Assembly (NCBI GenBank): GCA_020634415.1
Contig: JACKBT010000032.1
Location: 1 to 53,561 of the forward strand
DNA: 53,561 nucleotides
Reading direction: 5' to 3'
Source: Ardenticatenaceae bacterium
GTDB lineage: Bacteria; Chloroflexota; Anaerolineae; Promineifilales; Promineifilaceae
In this document: one piece after another, positions 25,842 through 33,957 of the stretch
How the letters are laid out: every line of letters begins with the position of its first letter
Position numbering within the stretch: the first letter of the stretch is position 1
Notes under the pieces: model-generated
What the model was told of the DNA's origin: nothing
Seen by the model: only the letters and a program-made list of their open reading frames with translations
Database searches by the model: none
Made by a program: the position numbers and the translations under genes

Positions 25842-28565
25842 ATGGAAGACGAAACCATCCGCCCCGCGCCCCAAACCACCATCGTATCTGAACCCACCCT
25901 CTGGCAAAACTACATCTTTCCCCTCATTCTGTCCCTGGCCGTTTTCACCGGCTTCTTTTGGGTGTTCCCTCTCATCCAAGAGCCAATGTTCATCAATATC
26001 GGCCGTTCCTTCATCGTCCTCATCGGCGGCATCCTGCCCAGCGTCATGTACCGCTACTTCACCCAAGAGCGGCTGCCCACCTTCTTCAAAGAATACAAAC
26101 AAAACCTGCGCCGCCTCGGCCTGCCCGAAAACGCCCAGCAGTACAAAGACAAATTCGATGCCGTCTACGGAGCCGCCACCCAGGGCAGCCAAATCGCCCC
26201 CTTCAACTCCCCCGTCTTCATCGCCACCATCATCACCTTCATCGGGTGGACACTCGTCTTTTACCCCATTCATCCCTCCGTTGCTGGCCTCACCCCCAAC
26301 CCCAGCCCCTTCGCCTATGGCTTTTTGGGCGCTTATGTGTTTGGCATTGGCTCCCTGGTGCGCCAATTTGTGACGGACGATTTACAACCGCGCTACTATG
26401 CCAGCCTCACCGTGCGCTTTCTTACCGTCTTTGCCCTTTCCTGGCTGGTCTATCTTCTATTACCCGAAAGCACACAGCGTGAAGCCCTGCTGACGGCCTT
26501 TTTTGTGGGCCTCTTTCCGGCAACGGGTTTACGGCTGGTACAGCGAGCAGTAACGGCCGTTATCGGCATGATCTCTAGCGGCTTCAACGAACCCCTGCCC
26601 CTCAGCCAACTCGACGGCCTCAACGCCTACCACGAAGACCGCCTGCTCCTCGAAGGCATCGAAAACATGCAAAACCTCGCCTCCGCCAACACCGTAGACC
26701 TCATGCTGCGCACCCGCTTCACCGTCGAACAGCTCATAGATTGGATGGACCAGGCCGTCCTGCAAATCCATACCCGCGACCGCTTCGACGACTTCCGCCG
26801 CAGCGGCCTGCGTACCGCCACCGACTTCATGGATGCCTACGAAGCCAAAGACGAGCCAAACGATAAAAAACGCGAAGAATGGCGCGGCAAACTAGCTGCC
26901 CTCCTCAACAGCCATAACCCCGCCATGGCCAACAACACCCACACCACCACCCTCATCGAAACCATTCACTATGCCCTCCAGCGCGACCCCAACCTCTTCC
27001 AAATACGCTACTGGCGCGACCACGAATTTGAAGCCTTGCCCGAAGACATCGAGGCCGAACGCACCAAAGCCGACCTCAAATTAATGCAAAACCTGCCCGA
27101 TGAAGCCATCGCCGTCTACGACAAACTCATCAACAAATTCCCCAAATACCATGCCCTGCGCCTCTATCGCGGGCTGGCCTACGCTTCCAAAGGCGAATAC
27201 GTCAAAGCCATTGACGACTACAACACCGTCATTAAAAGCAACCTCACCAACACCGACTGGGACACGGCCCGGCAAGCTTACCTCTATCGCGGCCGCGCCC
27301 AACTGGCTTTGGGCGACGTGAACCAGGCCGCCCAAAACTACAGCGATGCCCTCAAAAAGTTCAACTCTGGCTTCCCCGAAGCCCAAATGGATTTGGCCGC
27401 CGTGCAGTTAACCCATCTGGCCCCAGGCGCGGCCAAAATCGAGGAAGGGGTAGAACTCTATGATGAGGCGATTAAAAACTTAACGGCCGTTATCGCCAGC
27501 GAATTCAACACCGCCGAAGCCCTCGCCAACCGAGGGGCCGCCCGTTACCAACGCGCCAAAGCCCATCAACCCAGCCTCAGCGAAACCGACTACCACCAGG
27601 CCATCGAACAAGCCCGCAAAGACTTACAACGCGCCCTCCGCCTCAAACCCAGCCTCATCTCCTTCTACATCAACCTCGCCGTCATCCTCAGCGAATGGGG
27701 CGAAGTCGAAGAACAAGAAAAAGTACTCACCTCCGCTCTGGCCCAACTCGAAGCCAACCCCGATGCCAACTACGCCCACCGCGTCCGCCTCGAACGCGGC
27801 TACCTCTACCACAAACAGGAACGCTACAGAGAAGCCATTGACGACTTCAAAATTGCCACCCGCATAGACCCCAATGAGCCAACTGCCTTTTTGTATTTAG
27901 GCAAAGCCCTCAAAAACCTAGAACTATATGATGAAGCCCAACGAGCTTTTGCCCACGCTATCAGCCTCAATCCCGGCTCAATTGAGGGGCACGAAGAATT
28001 AGGCCGAATGCACTTCATTTTGCAAAGATACGAGGAAGCCAAAGATGCCTATGTGGACATGCTGGCCCTGGCACGCGAAACGGCCGATCGCGCCGCCGAA
28101 GCCCGTGCCCACCTGGGTCTAGGACGCACCTACAATCAACTCGCCAGCCAAAACCTGGCCGATTGGACAAACGCCAAACGGGAACTAGAAACGGCCGTTA
28201 ACCTCACTGGCGAAAACGAAGCCGAAATCTACGCCCAGGCCATCTTTGAACTAGGCATCGTCGCCTTCAACACCAACCAACTAGAGGACGCCATCCGCCA
28301 CTTCACCGACAGCGCCATCCTCTTCGAGGTCTACGGCAAAGCCCGCGCCAGCGCCAACGCCTACTACTATCTGGGCCAAACCCACAAAGCCAACGCCCAC
28401 ACCCTCGAAGCCCGCGATGCTCTACAAACAGCCCTCAAACGCCTCAACGCCGTCTTCGTCCCCAACAACACCGAAGATCAATCACTAGACCACAACATTC
28501 GCCACACCTTAGCCACATTAGCCCCAGCCAATGGACACACCCAACCCGTCTCGGAGCCATCATGA
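25842..28565 (+). CDS. Multi-TM protein with long TPR domain (907 residues)
   Basis: Membrane protein of unknown function. About six hydrophobic segments lie in residues 20-230 (PLILSLAVFTGFFWVF, FIVLIGGILPSVMY, FIATIITFIGWTLVFYPI, FGIGSLVRQF, VRFLTVFALSWLVYLLL, TAFFVGLFPATGLRLV). A helical linker to about 385 follows, then ten or more TPR-like repeats to the C-terminus (DEAIAVYDKLINKFPKYHALRLYRGLAYASKGEYVKAIDDYNTV; YREAIDDFKIATRIDPNEPTAFLYLGKALKNLELYDEAQRAFAHAISLNPGS). The soluble part should face the cytoplasm. The stop codon overlaps the start of the CcbP-like gene by four bases (ATGA), so the two are translationally coupled. Broadly similar in plan to the protein at 15438-21629. Confidence 0.82.
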   Translation: MEDETIRPAPQTTIVSEPTLWQNYIFPLILSLAVFTGFFWVFPLIQEPMFINIGRSFIVLIGGILPSVMYRYFTQERLPTFFKEYKQNLRRLGLPENAQQYKDKFDAVYGAATQGSQIAPFNSPVFIATIITFIGWTLVFYPIHPSVAGLTPNPSPFAYGFLGAYVFGIGSLVRQFVTDDLQPRYYASLTVRFLTVFALSWLVYLLLPESTQREALLTAFFVGLFPATGLRLVQRAVTAVIGMISSGFNEPLPLSQLDGLNAYHEDRLLLEGIENMQNLASANTVDLMLRTRFTVEQLIDWMDQAVLQIHTRDRFDDFRRSGLRTATDFMDAYEAKDEPNDKKREEWRGKLAALLNSHNPAMANNTHTTTLIETIHYALQRDPNLFQIRYWRDHEFEALPEDIEAERTKADLKLMQNLPDEAIAVYDKLINKFPKYHALRLYRGLAYASKGEYVKAIDDYNTVIKSNLTNTDWDTARQAYLYRGRAQLALGDVNQAAQNYSDALKKFNSGFPEAQMDLAAVQLTHLAPGAAKIEEGVELYDEAIKNLTAVIASEFNTAEALANRGAARYQRAKAHQPSLSETDYHQAIEQARKDLQRALRLKPSLISFYINLAVILSEWGEVEEQEKVLTSALAQLEANPDANYAHRVRLERGYLYHKQERYREAIDDFKIATRIDPNEPTAFLYLGKALKNLELYDEAQRAFAHAISLNPGSIEGHEELGRMHFILQRYEEAKDAYVDMLALARETADRAAEARAHLGLGRTYNQLASQNLADWTNAKRELETAVNLTGENEAEIYAQAIFELGIVAFNTNQLEDAIRHFTDSAILFEVYGKARASANAYYYLGQTHKANAHTLEARDALQTALKRLNAVFVPNNTEDQSLDHNIRHTLATLAPANGHTQPVSEPS

Positions 28566-28876
28566 ACGAAGAGAGATTAAGAGTACTCATCGCCGCAGCC
28601 ATTATTGATTGTCACGATCCCCACGAAGAATATTGGGGCATGATGGCAGCTTTAGAACAGCAGTTGCGCTTCCCCTTTGCCGCCTTCGCCTCAGGCGAAT
28701 TTGTCTCCGTCGTGGGCATAGACGAAGGCCACAGCAACGAACGGCGCGGCATCATGGTCACTATCCAAAAAGACGGTGACGACTACAGCTTTCCCCTGTC
28801 TGAACTACAGTTAAGCAGCGAGGCCAACGAACATAACGCTGAATGGATCGCCGCCTACAAACTTTGGAGCCGATAA
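28562..28876 (+). CDS. CcbP-like small protein (possible calcium-binding family)
   Basis: A 104-residue acidic protein whose ATG overlaps the stop of the TPR gene. The segment EEYWGMMAALEQQLRFPFAAFASGEFVSVVGIDEGHSNERRGIMVTIQKDGDDYSFPLSELQLSS resembles by eye the pattern of the CcbP calcium-binding family described in cyanobacteria: 'W...LE..l.FPF.A.....V.V.......RGI...v...g..y..PL.eLe'. If so, it may buffer or sense Ca2+. The family call is moderate. The next gene starts three bases after its stop, so the three genes look like one operon. Confidence 0.65.
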   Translation: MNEERLRVLIAAAIIDCHDPHEEYWGMMAALEQQLRFPFAAFASGEFVSVVGIDEGHSNERRGIMVTIQKDGDDYSFPLSELQLSSEANEHNAEWIAAYKLWSR

Positions 28877-28879
28877 ATT

Positions 28880-29299
28880 ATGAGTGGCAAAAGATGGGTA
28901 TTCGACCCTGATTCCGGTGGGCAGAAAATACCCGACAAAGTGAAACGAGAGATAACGCAGCGCATTGAAACATATGCGGCTGAACATTATGCTGGCAAAT
29001 ATACTCGCCTGGACATTCGTTTTCGCGGCCAGTTTTGTTACATAGATGCCTATACGGAACCGGTTGTCAGCGATAAATGGCCTCCAGCTGATTGGCCGGA
29101 AAGCCGCGAAGAATATATCGAACGGCTACGCAATACACCTACCCATTTATGCCGCTTACGCTACTTTGGCAATGAAGAATGGGGATTTGCTTTTTTCGCT
29201 TATAGCAGTGAGAAATATGAGCTATCTGTTTTTCCCAACGGAGAATTCTTTGGCAAACCAGAAGAAGCCTTTGCTGCCTCAGCCATGTATTTGGAGTGA
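28880..29299 (+). CDS. Conserved hypothetical protein (139 residues)
   Basis: No function recognised. Distinct features: KRWVFDPDSGGQKIPDKVKREITQRIETYAAEHYAGKYTRLDIRFRGQFCYIDAYTEP, then PPADWPESREEYIERLRNTPTHLCRLRYFGNEEWGFAFFAYSSEKYELSVFPNGEFFGKPEEAFAASAMYLE. The well-formed aromatic-rich sequence and close packing after the CcbP-like gene argue that it is real. I recall similar unnamed proteins in Cyanobacteria and Chloroflexota, but this is memory and not a search result. Last gene of the plus-strand group; the next gene converges on it. Confidence 0.7.
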   Translation: MSGKRWVFDPDSGGQKIPDKVKREITQRIETYAAEHYAGKYTRLDIRFRGQFCYIDAYTEPVVSDKWPPADWPESREEYIERLRNTPTHLCRLRYFGNEEWGFAFFAYSSEKYELSVFPNGEFFGKPEEAFAASAMYLE

Positions 29300-29320
29300 A
29301 GATGACATAAGGCTCACGCC

Positions 29321-30349
29321 TCACCGAGCTAAAAGTGGGCCCCAAAGCTGTTGGCGCAGCGCAGCCAGGGTGGAAATGGCTGGACGGCCGTTTTCCCCCC
29401 ACACATGCTCAATAATGGCCGCCCCAAAACGGTGCAGCAGCGTATAAGCCAGCACCCGCTCATAAAAATCATCGTCCAGACGCAAATCCGCATCATACAC
29501 CCGCAAAATCTCCCGGAACATCGCCCCATCACGCTGGCACAGCCCAAACCACAGCGCAATCCACTCATATTCCCGCGCCCCAACCTCCGTATCAGCCCAA
29601 TCAATCAGCGCCGAAATGCGCCACTGCCCCTCATGCGGCACAAGCAGCAAATGGTCTTCGGTTAAGTCAGCGTTGATGAGAATCGGCCGTTCGCCCCCCA
29701 CCTCTACCCGCGCCAAAAAATCCGCACATTCAGCCAACACACTTTCCGGCACAATCTCCTTCTGGCGCAGTTCTGCCAGGCAGTTGGCCCGACGATTGGC
29801 CACAAATTCAGCCCACGTAGTGGAGACGTTGCCAGGCAACGTCTCCACAGCCGTTTCATGCACCACCCTCAACATCTCCCCCACCTCCCGCGCTATCGCC
29901 AGCCGGTTATCTGGCGCCATCACCTCAAATACCTCGCGGATGGCCACCCCCTCACAAAACGCCAACAGCAAAAACGGCCAGTCAAGCTGGTCAGGATAAA
30001 CACCCTCACCCAACAAACGCGGCAGATGGGGTAAACGGCCGTCCAACAGCCCATACACTGCCCGCTCACGGTAAAAATCCCCCGCCATCATCGGCGGGTA
30101 CAGCTTCACCACTACCTGCCCATCCACCACAAACACTGCACAACTGCCGGGGAAACCCGCTTCAATGTGCTGCGCGGAGGTAACGGCCGTTACCTCACAA
30201 ATCCGCCGCACTAGAGGCCGCCACAAATCTGCTTCCAGAAAAAACGACCCCCAATTCTGCCAACTCACCTCACCAGGCAAAAAAGCCGTGCGCTCCCCCC
30301 AGTCTCTAGTCTCCAATCTCCATAAGCGTAGCGACCCCATCTCACACAC
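29321..30349 (-). CDS. APH-fold phosphotransferase with altered catalytic loop
   Basis: Kinase-like protein of 342 residues. Seen: the nucleotide-binding strand CAVFVVDGQVVVKLYPP with Lys, ERAVYGLLDG, the catalytic loop ILINADLTEDHLLL and the metal-binding IDWADTEVGAREYEWIAL. The usual HGDLxxxN is here NADLTEDH. The Asp is kept, but the flanking His and Asn are changed, so activity should not be assumed. The substrate is unknown. Start: GTG at 30349 lies six bases after AGGAG and directly follows the permease stop. With this start, residues 8-15 (RLETRDWG) are encoded by a copy of the GGAGACT repeat. The later ATG at 30340 would still include it. Last gene of the ABC operon. Confidence 0.82.
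   Translation of the reverse strand: MCEMGSLRLWRLETRDWGERTAFLPGEVSWQNWGSFFLEADLWRPLVRRICEVTAVTSAQHIEAGFPGSCAVFVVDGQVVVKLYPPMMAGDFYRERAVYGLLDGRLPHLPRLLGEGVYPDQLDWPFLLLAFCEGVAIREVFEVMAPDNRLAIAREVGEMLRVVHETAVETLPGNVSTTWAEFVANRRANCLAELRQKEIVPESVLAECADFLARVEVGGERPILINADLTEDHLLLVPHEGQWRISALIDWADTEVGAREYEWIALWFGLCQRDGAMFREILRVYDADLRLDDDFYERVLAYTLLHRFGAAIIEHVWGENGRPAISTLAALRQQLWGPLLAR
30299..30323. repeat. GGAGACT-family element inside the 5' end of the APH-fold gene
   Basis: CAGTCTCTAGTCTCCAATCT and following bases match one arm of the hairpins at 13095-13145 and 41973-42018. Only one arm is present. It is translated in frame. Confidence 0.75.
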
Positions 30350-31906
30350 CTACAACTCCTGCGTTTCAAACATCGCCACACTCGCCAAAACCAGCAAAAT
30401 CACCAGCACCCCATTCGCCACCAACGCCCCCGGCAAAGCCGTCACCTCACCCGCCAGCCCCAACTGGCTGGCCCAGGCCACCAGCCCCGCAGGCGCAAAC
30501 GAGGCCAACTGCGGCCAAGAGCCAACAATCAGCAGCAGCACCGACCCCACCAGACCAATGCCCGCCGCCGCGCCCGTGCTGTTGGCAATGGTGCTGCCCA
30601 GCAGCGTCACCGCCGCAAAAACCAGCAGCCACAACAGCAGCAGCCCATTACCCACCATAAACGCCCCCAAAGCAAAGCTGCCAAAAAGAAGAAGAGTGTA
30701 ATAGTAAGCACCTAACGCCGCCAGCAAAAAGGCCACCAGGTAAACGGCCGTTTGCGCCACAAACTTACTCACCACAAAAGCCCAACGCGGCAGCGGCTTA
30801 CTCAAAATCATCGCCGTCATGCCCCTCTCCTTCTCGCCCGCCACCGCCCCCATCCCCAGCAAAATCGCCAAAATAAAGCCAAACTGGGTGATGTTCTTCA
30901 CATATTGCCCCAGCGCATCGGCCGCTGTCGGCGTGGGAATCAAATCGGCAAACTGCTCTGCTCCCTCAATAGAATTCAACAACTCCGGCGTAAACTTCGC
31001 CAACAGCGGCGACATCAGACCAAAGCCGAGGAAAACGGCCGTTACCACCAACACCCGCTTCGTGCGCCACTGCTGCCACAACTCCTTACGCACCGCCACC
31101 CCCAACAACGCCCACTCAACCTTAAGAGGCACAAGCACCCGCTCATCGGCTTCCGGCCACCGCCACCACAGCCACACCAACCCCGGCAGCATAAGCAGTG
31201 CAATCACAGCCAACACCCAACTGCCAATCTCCGTCACTTGCGACAGATAAACGGCCGTTGCATCCACCAGCACATGATACCCCAACGCCAGCAGCCCATA
31301 ACCCACCCGCCGCCGCTTAAACGCCAGCCACACCAACAGCGACAGCACCACATGAAAGCCCACCGTCAGCGTCCGTTCCACCAGCGGCAGCACCGCCGAC
31401 CAGGGCGAAGCCAACAACGCCGCCAACTGCTGCTGCACAGCAGCCATCTGCACGGCCGTTAAATCCAACGCCGCCAAATCCGTCCCCCGCAAAGCTAACA
31501 ACGAGCCTACCGAAGCCGCCGTAATCACCGCAATCAGCCCCATCGCCTCAAAACCACCATGCCCCAACCCCACCATCAGCGCATCTGGCACACGCTCCGC
31601 TTTGTGCCGCCGAAACAGCAGCCAATAGCCCACCGCCCGCGCCGCCGTCTCAAAAAAACCGGCCGTAAACCCCAAAATCAACGCCCAACGCAGCACCTCC
31701 CCCTCTTCAGGCACAGCCGGCAAAATACCCGCCTCAGTCAGCCAATGGTTCACCGGCAAATGCACCAGTTGCGCCCCAGCAAAAGTCAATACACCCACAC
31801 AAAACAGCCACCAGGGCACCACAAAACGGCGGCGCAGCCAAACGGCCGTTACCAACGGCAGCAAAATCATCAAACCAACACTTATTGTATATGCGAAAGA
31901 AATCAT
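30350..31906 (-). CDS. ABC-2 type permease fused to an N-terminal YhfC-type intramembrane protease domain
   Basis: Multi-TM protein of about 518 residues. The N-terminal half (to about residue 250) matches the YhfC pattern: VGLGHGGFEAMGL, PLVERTLTVGFHVVLSLLVW and LGYHVLVDATAVYL, i.e. the conserved Gly-His-Gly-Gly-x-Glu, Glu-Arg, His and HxxxD positions of this putative membrane metallopeptidase family. The C-terminal half is an ABC-2 permease: VRKELWQQWRTKRVLVV, then GMGAVAGEKERGMTAMILSKPLPRWAFVVSKFVAQ and four to five helices. The frame is open to 32029, but that extension reads into the inverted repeat, so ATG 31906 is preferred; its ribosome site is poor. It is coupled to the APH-fold gene downstream and preceded by its ATPase. 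The natural fusion is unusual. Confidence 0.8.
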   Translation of the reverse strand: MISFAYTISVGLMILLPLVTAVWLRRRFVVPWWLFCVGVLTFAGAQLVHLPVNHWLTEAGILPAVPEEGEVLRWALILGFTAGFFETAARAVGYWLLFRRHKAERVPDALMVGLGHGGFEAMGLIAVITAASVGSLLALRGTDLAALDLTAVQMAAVQQQLAALLASPWSAVLPLVERTLTVGFHVVLSLLVWLAFKRRRVGYGLLALGYHVLVDATAVYLSQVTEIGSWVLAVIALLMLPGLVWLWWRWPEADERVLVPLKVEWALLGVAVRKELWQQWRTKRVLVVTAVFLGFGLMSPLLAKFTPELLNSIEGAEQFADLIPTPTAADALGQYVKNITQFGFILAILLGMGAVAGEKERGMTAMILSKPLPRWAFVVSKFVAQTAVYLVAFLLAALGAYYYTLLLFGSFALGAFMVGNGLLLLWLLVFAAVTLLGSTIANSTGAAAGIGLVGSVLLLIVGSWPQLASFAPAGLVAWASQLGLAGEVTALPGALVANGVLVILLVLASVAMFETQEL

Positions 31907-31913
31907 AGGTATG

Positions 31914-32041
31914 GTAAAACATAACGTGGCATAGCCCAACCAAATTCTCACGAATAAAAAGGAACACGAACAAAATGATAAAATTCGTAATCTCTTCCAT
32001 TCGTGAGTATTTATTTGTGGCTTCGCCACGTTATGTTTTAC
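31914..32041. repeat. 128-bp inverted-repeat element between ABC ATPase and permease
   Basis: Terminal arms of 17 bp are perfect (31914-31930 GTAAAACATAACGTGGC against 32025-32041). An inner pair CTCACGAAT (31947-31955) / ATTCGTGAG (31999-32007) is also perfect. The right arm contains the stop codon of the ATPase gene (TAA at 32038-32040 on the minus strand). No transposase. It could be a MITE-like insertion or a structured intercistronic element. Confidence 0.8.
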
Positions 32042-32979
32042 GCTTCACGACTCAACGTCAAAAATACTTCCTCTAAAGACGGCCGTTTCCATTCATACCG
32101 CGTCAACACCAGATCATGCGCCACCACCAGCGGCAAAACGGCCCGTTTGCCCGCCTCCATATCCGCCACCGTCACCTGCAGCTCATTTTCCATTTGCACC
32201 ACCCCCGCCACCCACGCTTGCGCCCGCAGCACTTGTCCAAATGGCTCCAATCGCGCCACATTCTCCCGCTCCACACGCAACACAATCACATTGCTGGCAT
32301 ACTGCGCCAGCAAATCATCACGCCCCGTCACCAGCAGCAGTTGCCCTTCGTGAATAATGCCCACCGTATCACACACCCGCTCTACATCATTCAGAATGTG
32401 ACTGGACAAAAACACCGTCACCTGCCCCCGTAACCCCTCAATCAACGACAGCAATTCATGGCGGCCCGCCGGATCAAGGGCACTGGTTGGCTCATCCAAA
32501 AAAAGCACCGGCGGCTGGTGGATGAGAGCCTGGGCGATGCCCAAACGCTGCTTCATGCCGCCCGAAAAGCCACCGATTTTGCGGTCAACGGCCGTTTCCA
32601 ACCCCACCACCGCCAACATCTCCAGCACCCGTTTAGCTCGCCCCGTCTTCTCCAATTGAAACAGCCGCGCCACATAATCCAGATATTCCCGCGCCGTCAT
32701 CCAGGTATAAAACGCTGGCTCCTGCGGCAAATAACCAAAAGCCGCCCGCGCCTGATTATTAGCACCAGTCGTCTCAATGCCTGTCACCCAAGCCGCCCCC
32801 GTTGTTGGCTGCGTCAGCCCCGTCAGCAGCCGAATCGTCGTCGTCTTACCCGCCCCATTGCGCCCCAAAAAACCAAAAATTGTCCCCCGCGCAATCTGCA
32901 AATCGAGCGGTTTGAGCGCGTGAACATCACCATACTGCTTGCTCAACTGCTGGCAGCGAATGGCTGTATCCGGTGTCAT
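32038..32979 (-). CDS. ABC transporter ATP-binding protein
   Basis: Nucleotide-binding subunit of 313 residues. Walker A is GRNGAGKTT, the Q-loop is in YLPQEPAFYTWMTAREYLDY, the signature is GGFSGGMKQRLGIAQALIHQP, Walker B is VLFLDEPTSALDPAG and the H-loop is in VFLSSHILNDVERV. The C-terminal 90 residues are the regulatory extension found in ABC-2 exporters. It should power the fused permease encoded next. Its start overlaps the PLDc_N gene by four bases. The substrate is unknown. By analogy with yxlF-yxlG type systems it could be a small peptide or an envelope component, which is inference. Confidence 0.95.
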   Translation of the reverse strand: MTPDTAIRCQQLSKQYGDVHALKPLDLQIARGTIFGFLGRNGAGKTTTIRLLTGLTQPTTGAAWVTGIETTGANNQARAAFGYLPQEPAFYTWMTAREYLDYVARLFQLEKTGRAKRVLEMLAVVGLETAVDRKIGGFSGGMKQRLGIAQALIHQPPVLFLDEPTSALDPAGRHELLSLIEGLRGQVTVFLSSHILNDVERVCDTVGIIHEGQLLLVTGRDDLLAQYASNVIVLRVERENVARLEPFGQVLRAQAWVAGVVQMENELQVTVADMEAGKRAVLPLVVAHDLVLTRYEWKRPSLEEVFLTLSREA

Positions 32980-33173
32980 TGCTCCTCACGACCAAAAACA
33001 AAGTAGGCAATTGGCCCCAGCCATTGCACAAAAAGGATAAGAATAAGCCACAGCCATTTGGGGCCACGAGTCTGCGGCCGTTTCACCCAATCCCACAAAG
33101 CCGCCACAATCAAGGCTATCTGAATCATCACAATCGGAATTAAAAACGGTAAATACTCTCTAATCTGTTCCAT
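32976..33173 (-). CDS. PLDc_N-domain small membrane protein
   Basis: A 65-residue protein with two TM helices (FLIPIVMIQIALIVAALWDW and WLWLILILFVQWLGPIAYFVFG) and the family signature WLGPIAYFVFGR at the end. Such proteins accompany ABC exporters in other operons, for example YxlE beside YxlF/YxlG in Bacillus. That precedent supports a role as an accessory or negative modulator. It is coupled to the ATPase gene by a 4-base overlap and lies six bases after the regulator gene. Confidence 0.88.
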   Translation of the reverse strand: MEQIREYLPFLIPIVMIQIALIVAALWDWVKRPQTRGPKWLWLILILFVQWLGPIAYFVFGREEQ

Positions 33174-33179
33174 GAAAGT

Positions 33180-33737
33180 TCATTCCTGCCCACCTTCCGC
33201 CCCGGCCGCGGGCAAAGGGTGGCTAATGGTAGCGAATTTGTGTTTGTGACGGCCGTTTCCCGGCCCCAACTGCAACCAGGGCAACATAGCCTGGTTCATT
33301 GCCTGAAACATCTCCATCAACTCCTGTGGCGTGGCCCAAAAAGCAATCTCTGTGTAGCCCGCCCCATCAGCGGCAAAATCAATATTGGGATCAACGGCCG
33401 TTACATAATTACTAAAGTCTTGCAACAAGCTCACCACATAAGCAGCAAAGTAACGCACATGCGCCTCAGCACTCAGCCCCGCTATCTCCTCGGCATTCAA
33501 ATAGGCCGCTTGCACCAGCCGATAGGCTTTTTCCTGCACCCCCCGCACCTGCTGCGTCTCCGCCACCTCAATCATGCCATTGTCCAGCAGCAGCCGCAGA
33601 TGGCGATAGATAGAAGAAGTTGGCACATCGGGCAACTGTTGGTCTATTTGTTGGGTGGTCAGGGGATCGGCCGTTAATGTCTGCAAGATTCGCAGCCGCA
33701 CCGGATGCAAAATCAGTTCTGCTTTCGCCAGACTCAC
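33180..33737 (-). CDS. HTH transcriptional regulator (ArsR/HTH_20-like)
   Basis: A 185-residue regulator. Residues 1-75 form a winged helix (LILHPVRLRILQTLTADPLTTQQIDQQLPDVPTSSIYRHLRLLLDNGMIEVAETQQVRG). Helices 90-165 probably form the dimer or ligand region (EEIAGLSAEAHVRYFAAYVVSLLQDFSNYV...TPQELMEMFQAMNQAMLPW). Plain ArsR metal-binding cysteines are absent. First gene of the operon with PLDc_N, ATPase, permease and APH-fold genes. A perfect 20-bp palindrome lies 26 bases before the start, so autoregulation is likely. Confidence 0.88.
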   Translation of the reverse strand: MSLAKAELILHPVRLRILQTLTADPLTTQQIDQQLPDVPTSSIYRHLRLLLDNGMIEVAETQQVRGVQEKAYRLVQAAYLNAEEIAGLSAEAHVRYFAAYVVSLLQDFSNYVTAVDPNIDFAADGAGYTEIAFWATPQELMEMFQAMNQAMLPWLQLGPGNGRHKHKFATISHPLPAAGAEGGQE

Positions 33738-33762
33738 TCTTCAACGCTCCTTATGTTATTAA

Positions 33763-33782
33763 AATTGATAATATTATCAATT
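33763..33782. promoter_or_regulatory. Probable operator of the HTH regulator
   Basis: AATTGATAATATTATCAATT is a perfect 20-bp palindrome centred about 35 bases upstream of the regulator start codon, in an AT-rich stretch that could also hold the promoter. Dimeric winged-helix regulators bind such sites. Which protein binds is inferred from position. Confidence 0.65.
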
Positions 33783-33827
33783 ATAATAATAACATACCAG
33801 CACGGTGTCAATACCCAAACAAACAAA

Positions 33828-33857
33828 AACGGCCGATTCTCGTGAGAATCGGCCGTT
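33828..33857 (-). terminator. Rho-independent terminator of the PA14 gene, built from the window palindrome
   Basis: AACGGCCGATTCTC (33828-33841) pairs perfectly with GAGAATCGGCCGTT (33844-33857). In the minus direction it is followed by TTTTTGTTTGTTT. The outer half of the stem is the same CGGCCGTT word that is iterated through the window. Confidence 0.8.
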
Positions 33858-33889
33858 CCATTCACTATTCATTATTCGTAACAACCCCA

Positions 33890-33936
33890 CCGGGAGGTTC
33901 TCACCAAGCGCTTTACACCTGAAACTTACCTCCCGG
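33890..33936. repeat. CCGGGAGGT inverted repeat
   Basis: CCGGGAGGT (33890-33898) pairs with ACCTCCCGG (33928-33936) across a 29-base loop, directly after the PA14 gene. Related words CCTCCGGGAGGATT and CCTCCGGGA occur near 48445 and 53406. Confidence 0.65.
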
Positions 33937-33957
33937 AGGATCACACCAGAATCACTC

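Noticed and set aside
31907..32029. 41-residue N-terminal extension of the permease
   Set aside because: It reads through the 128-bp inverted repeat and into the preceding gene's end.
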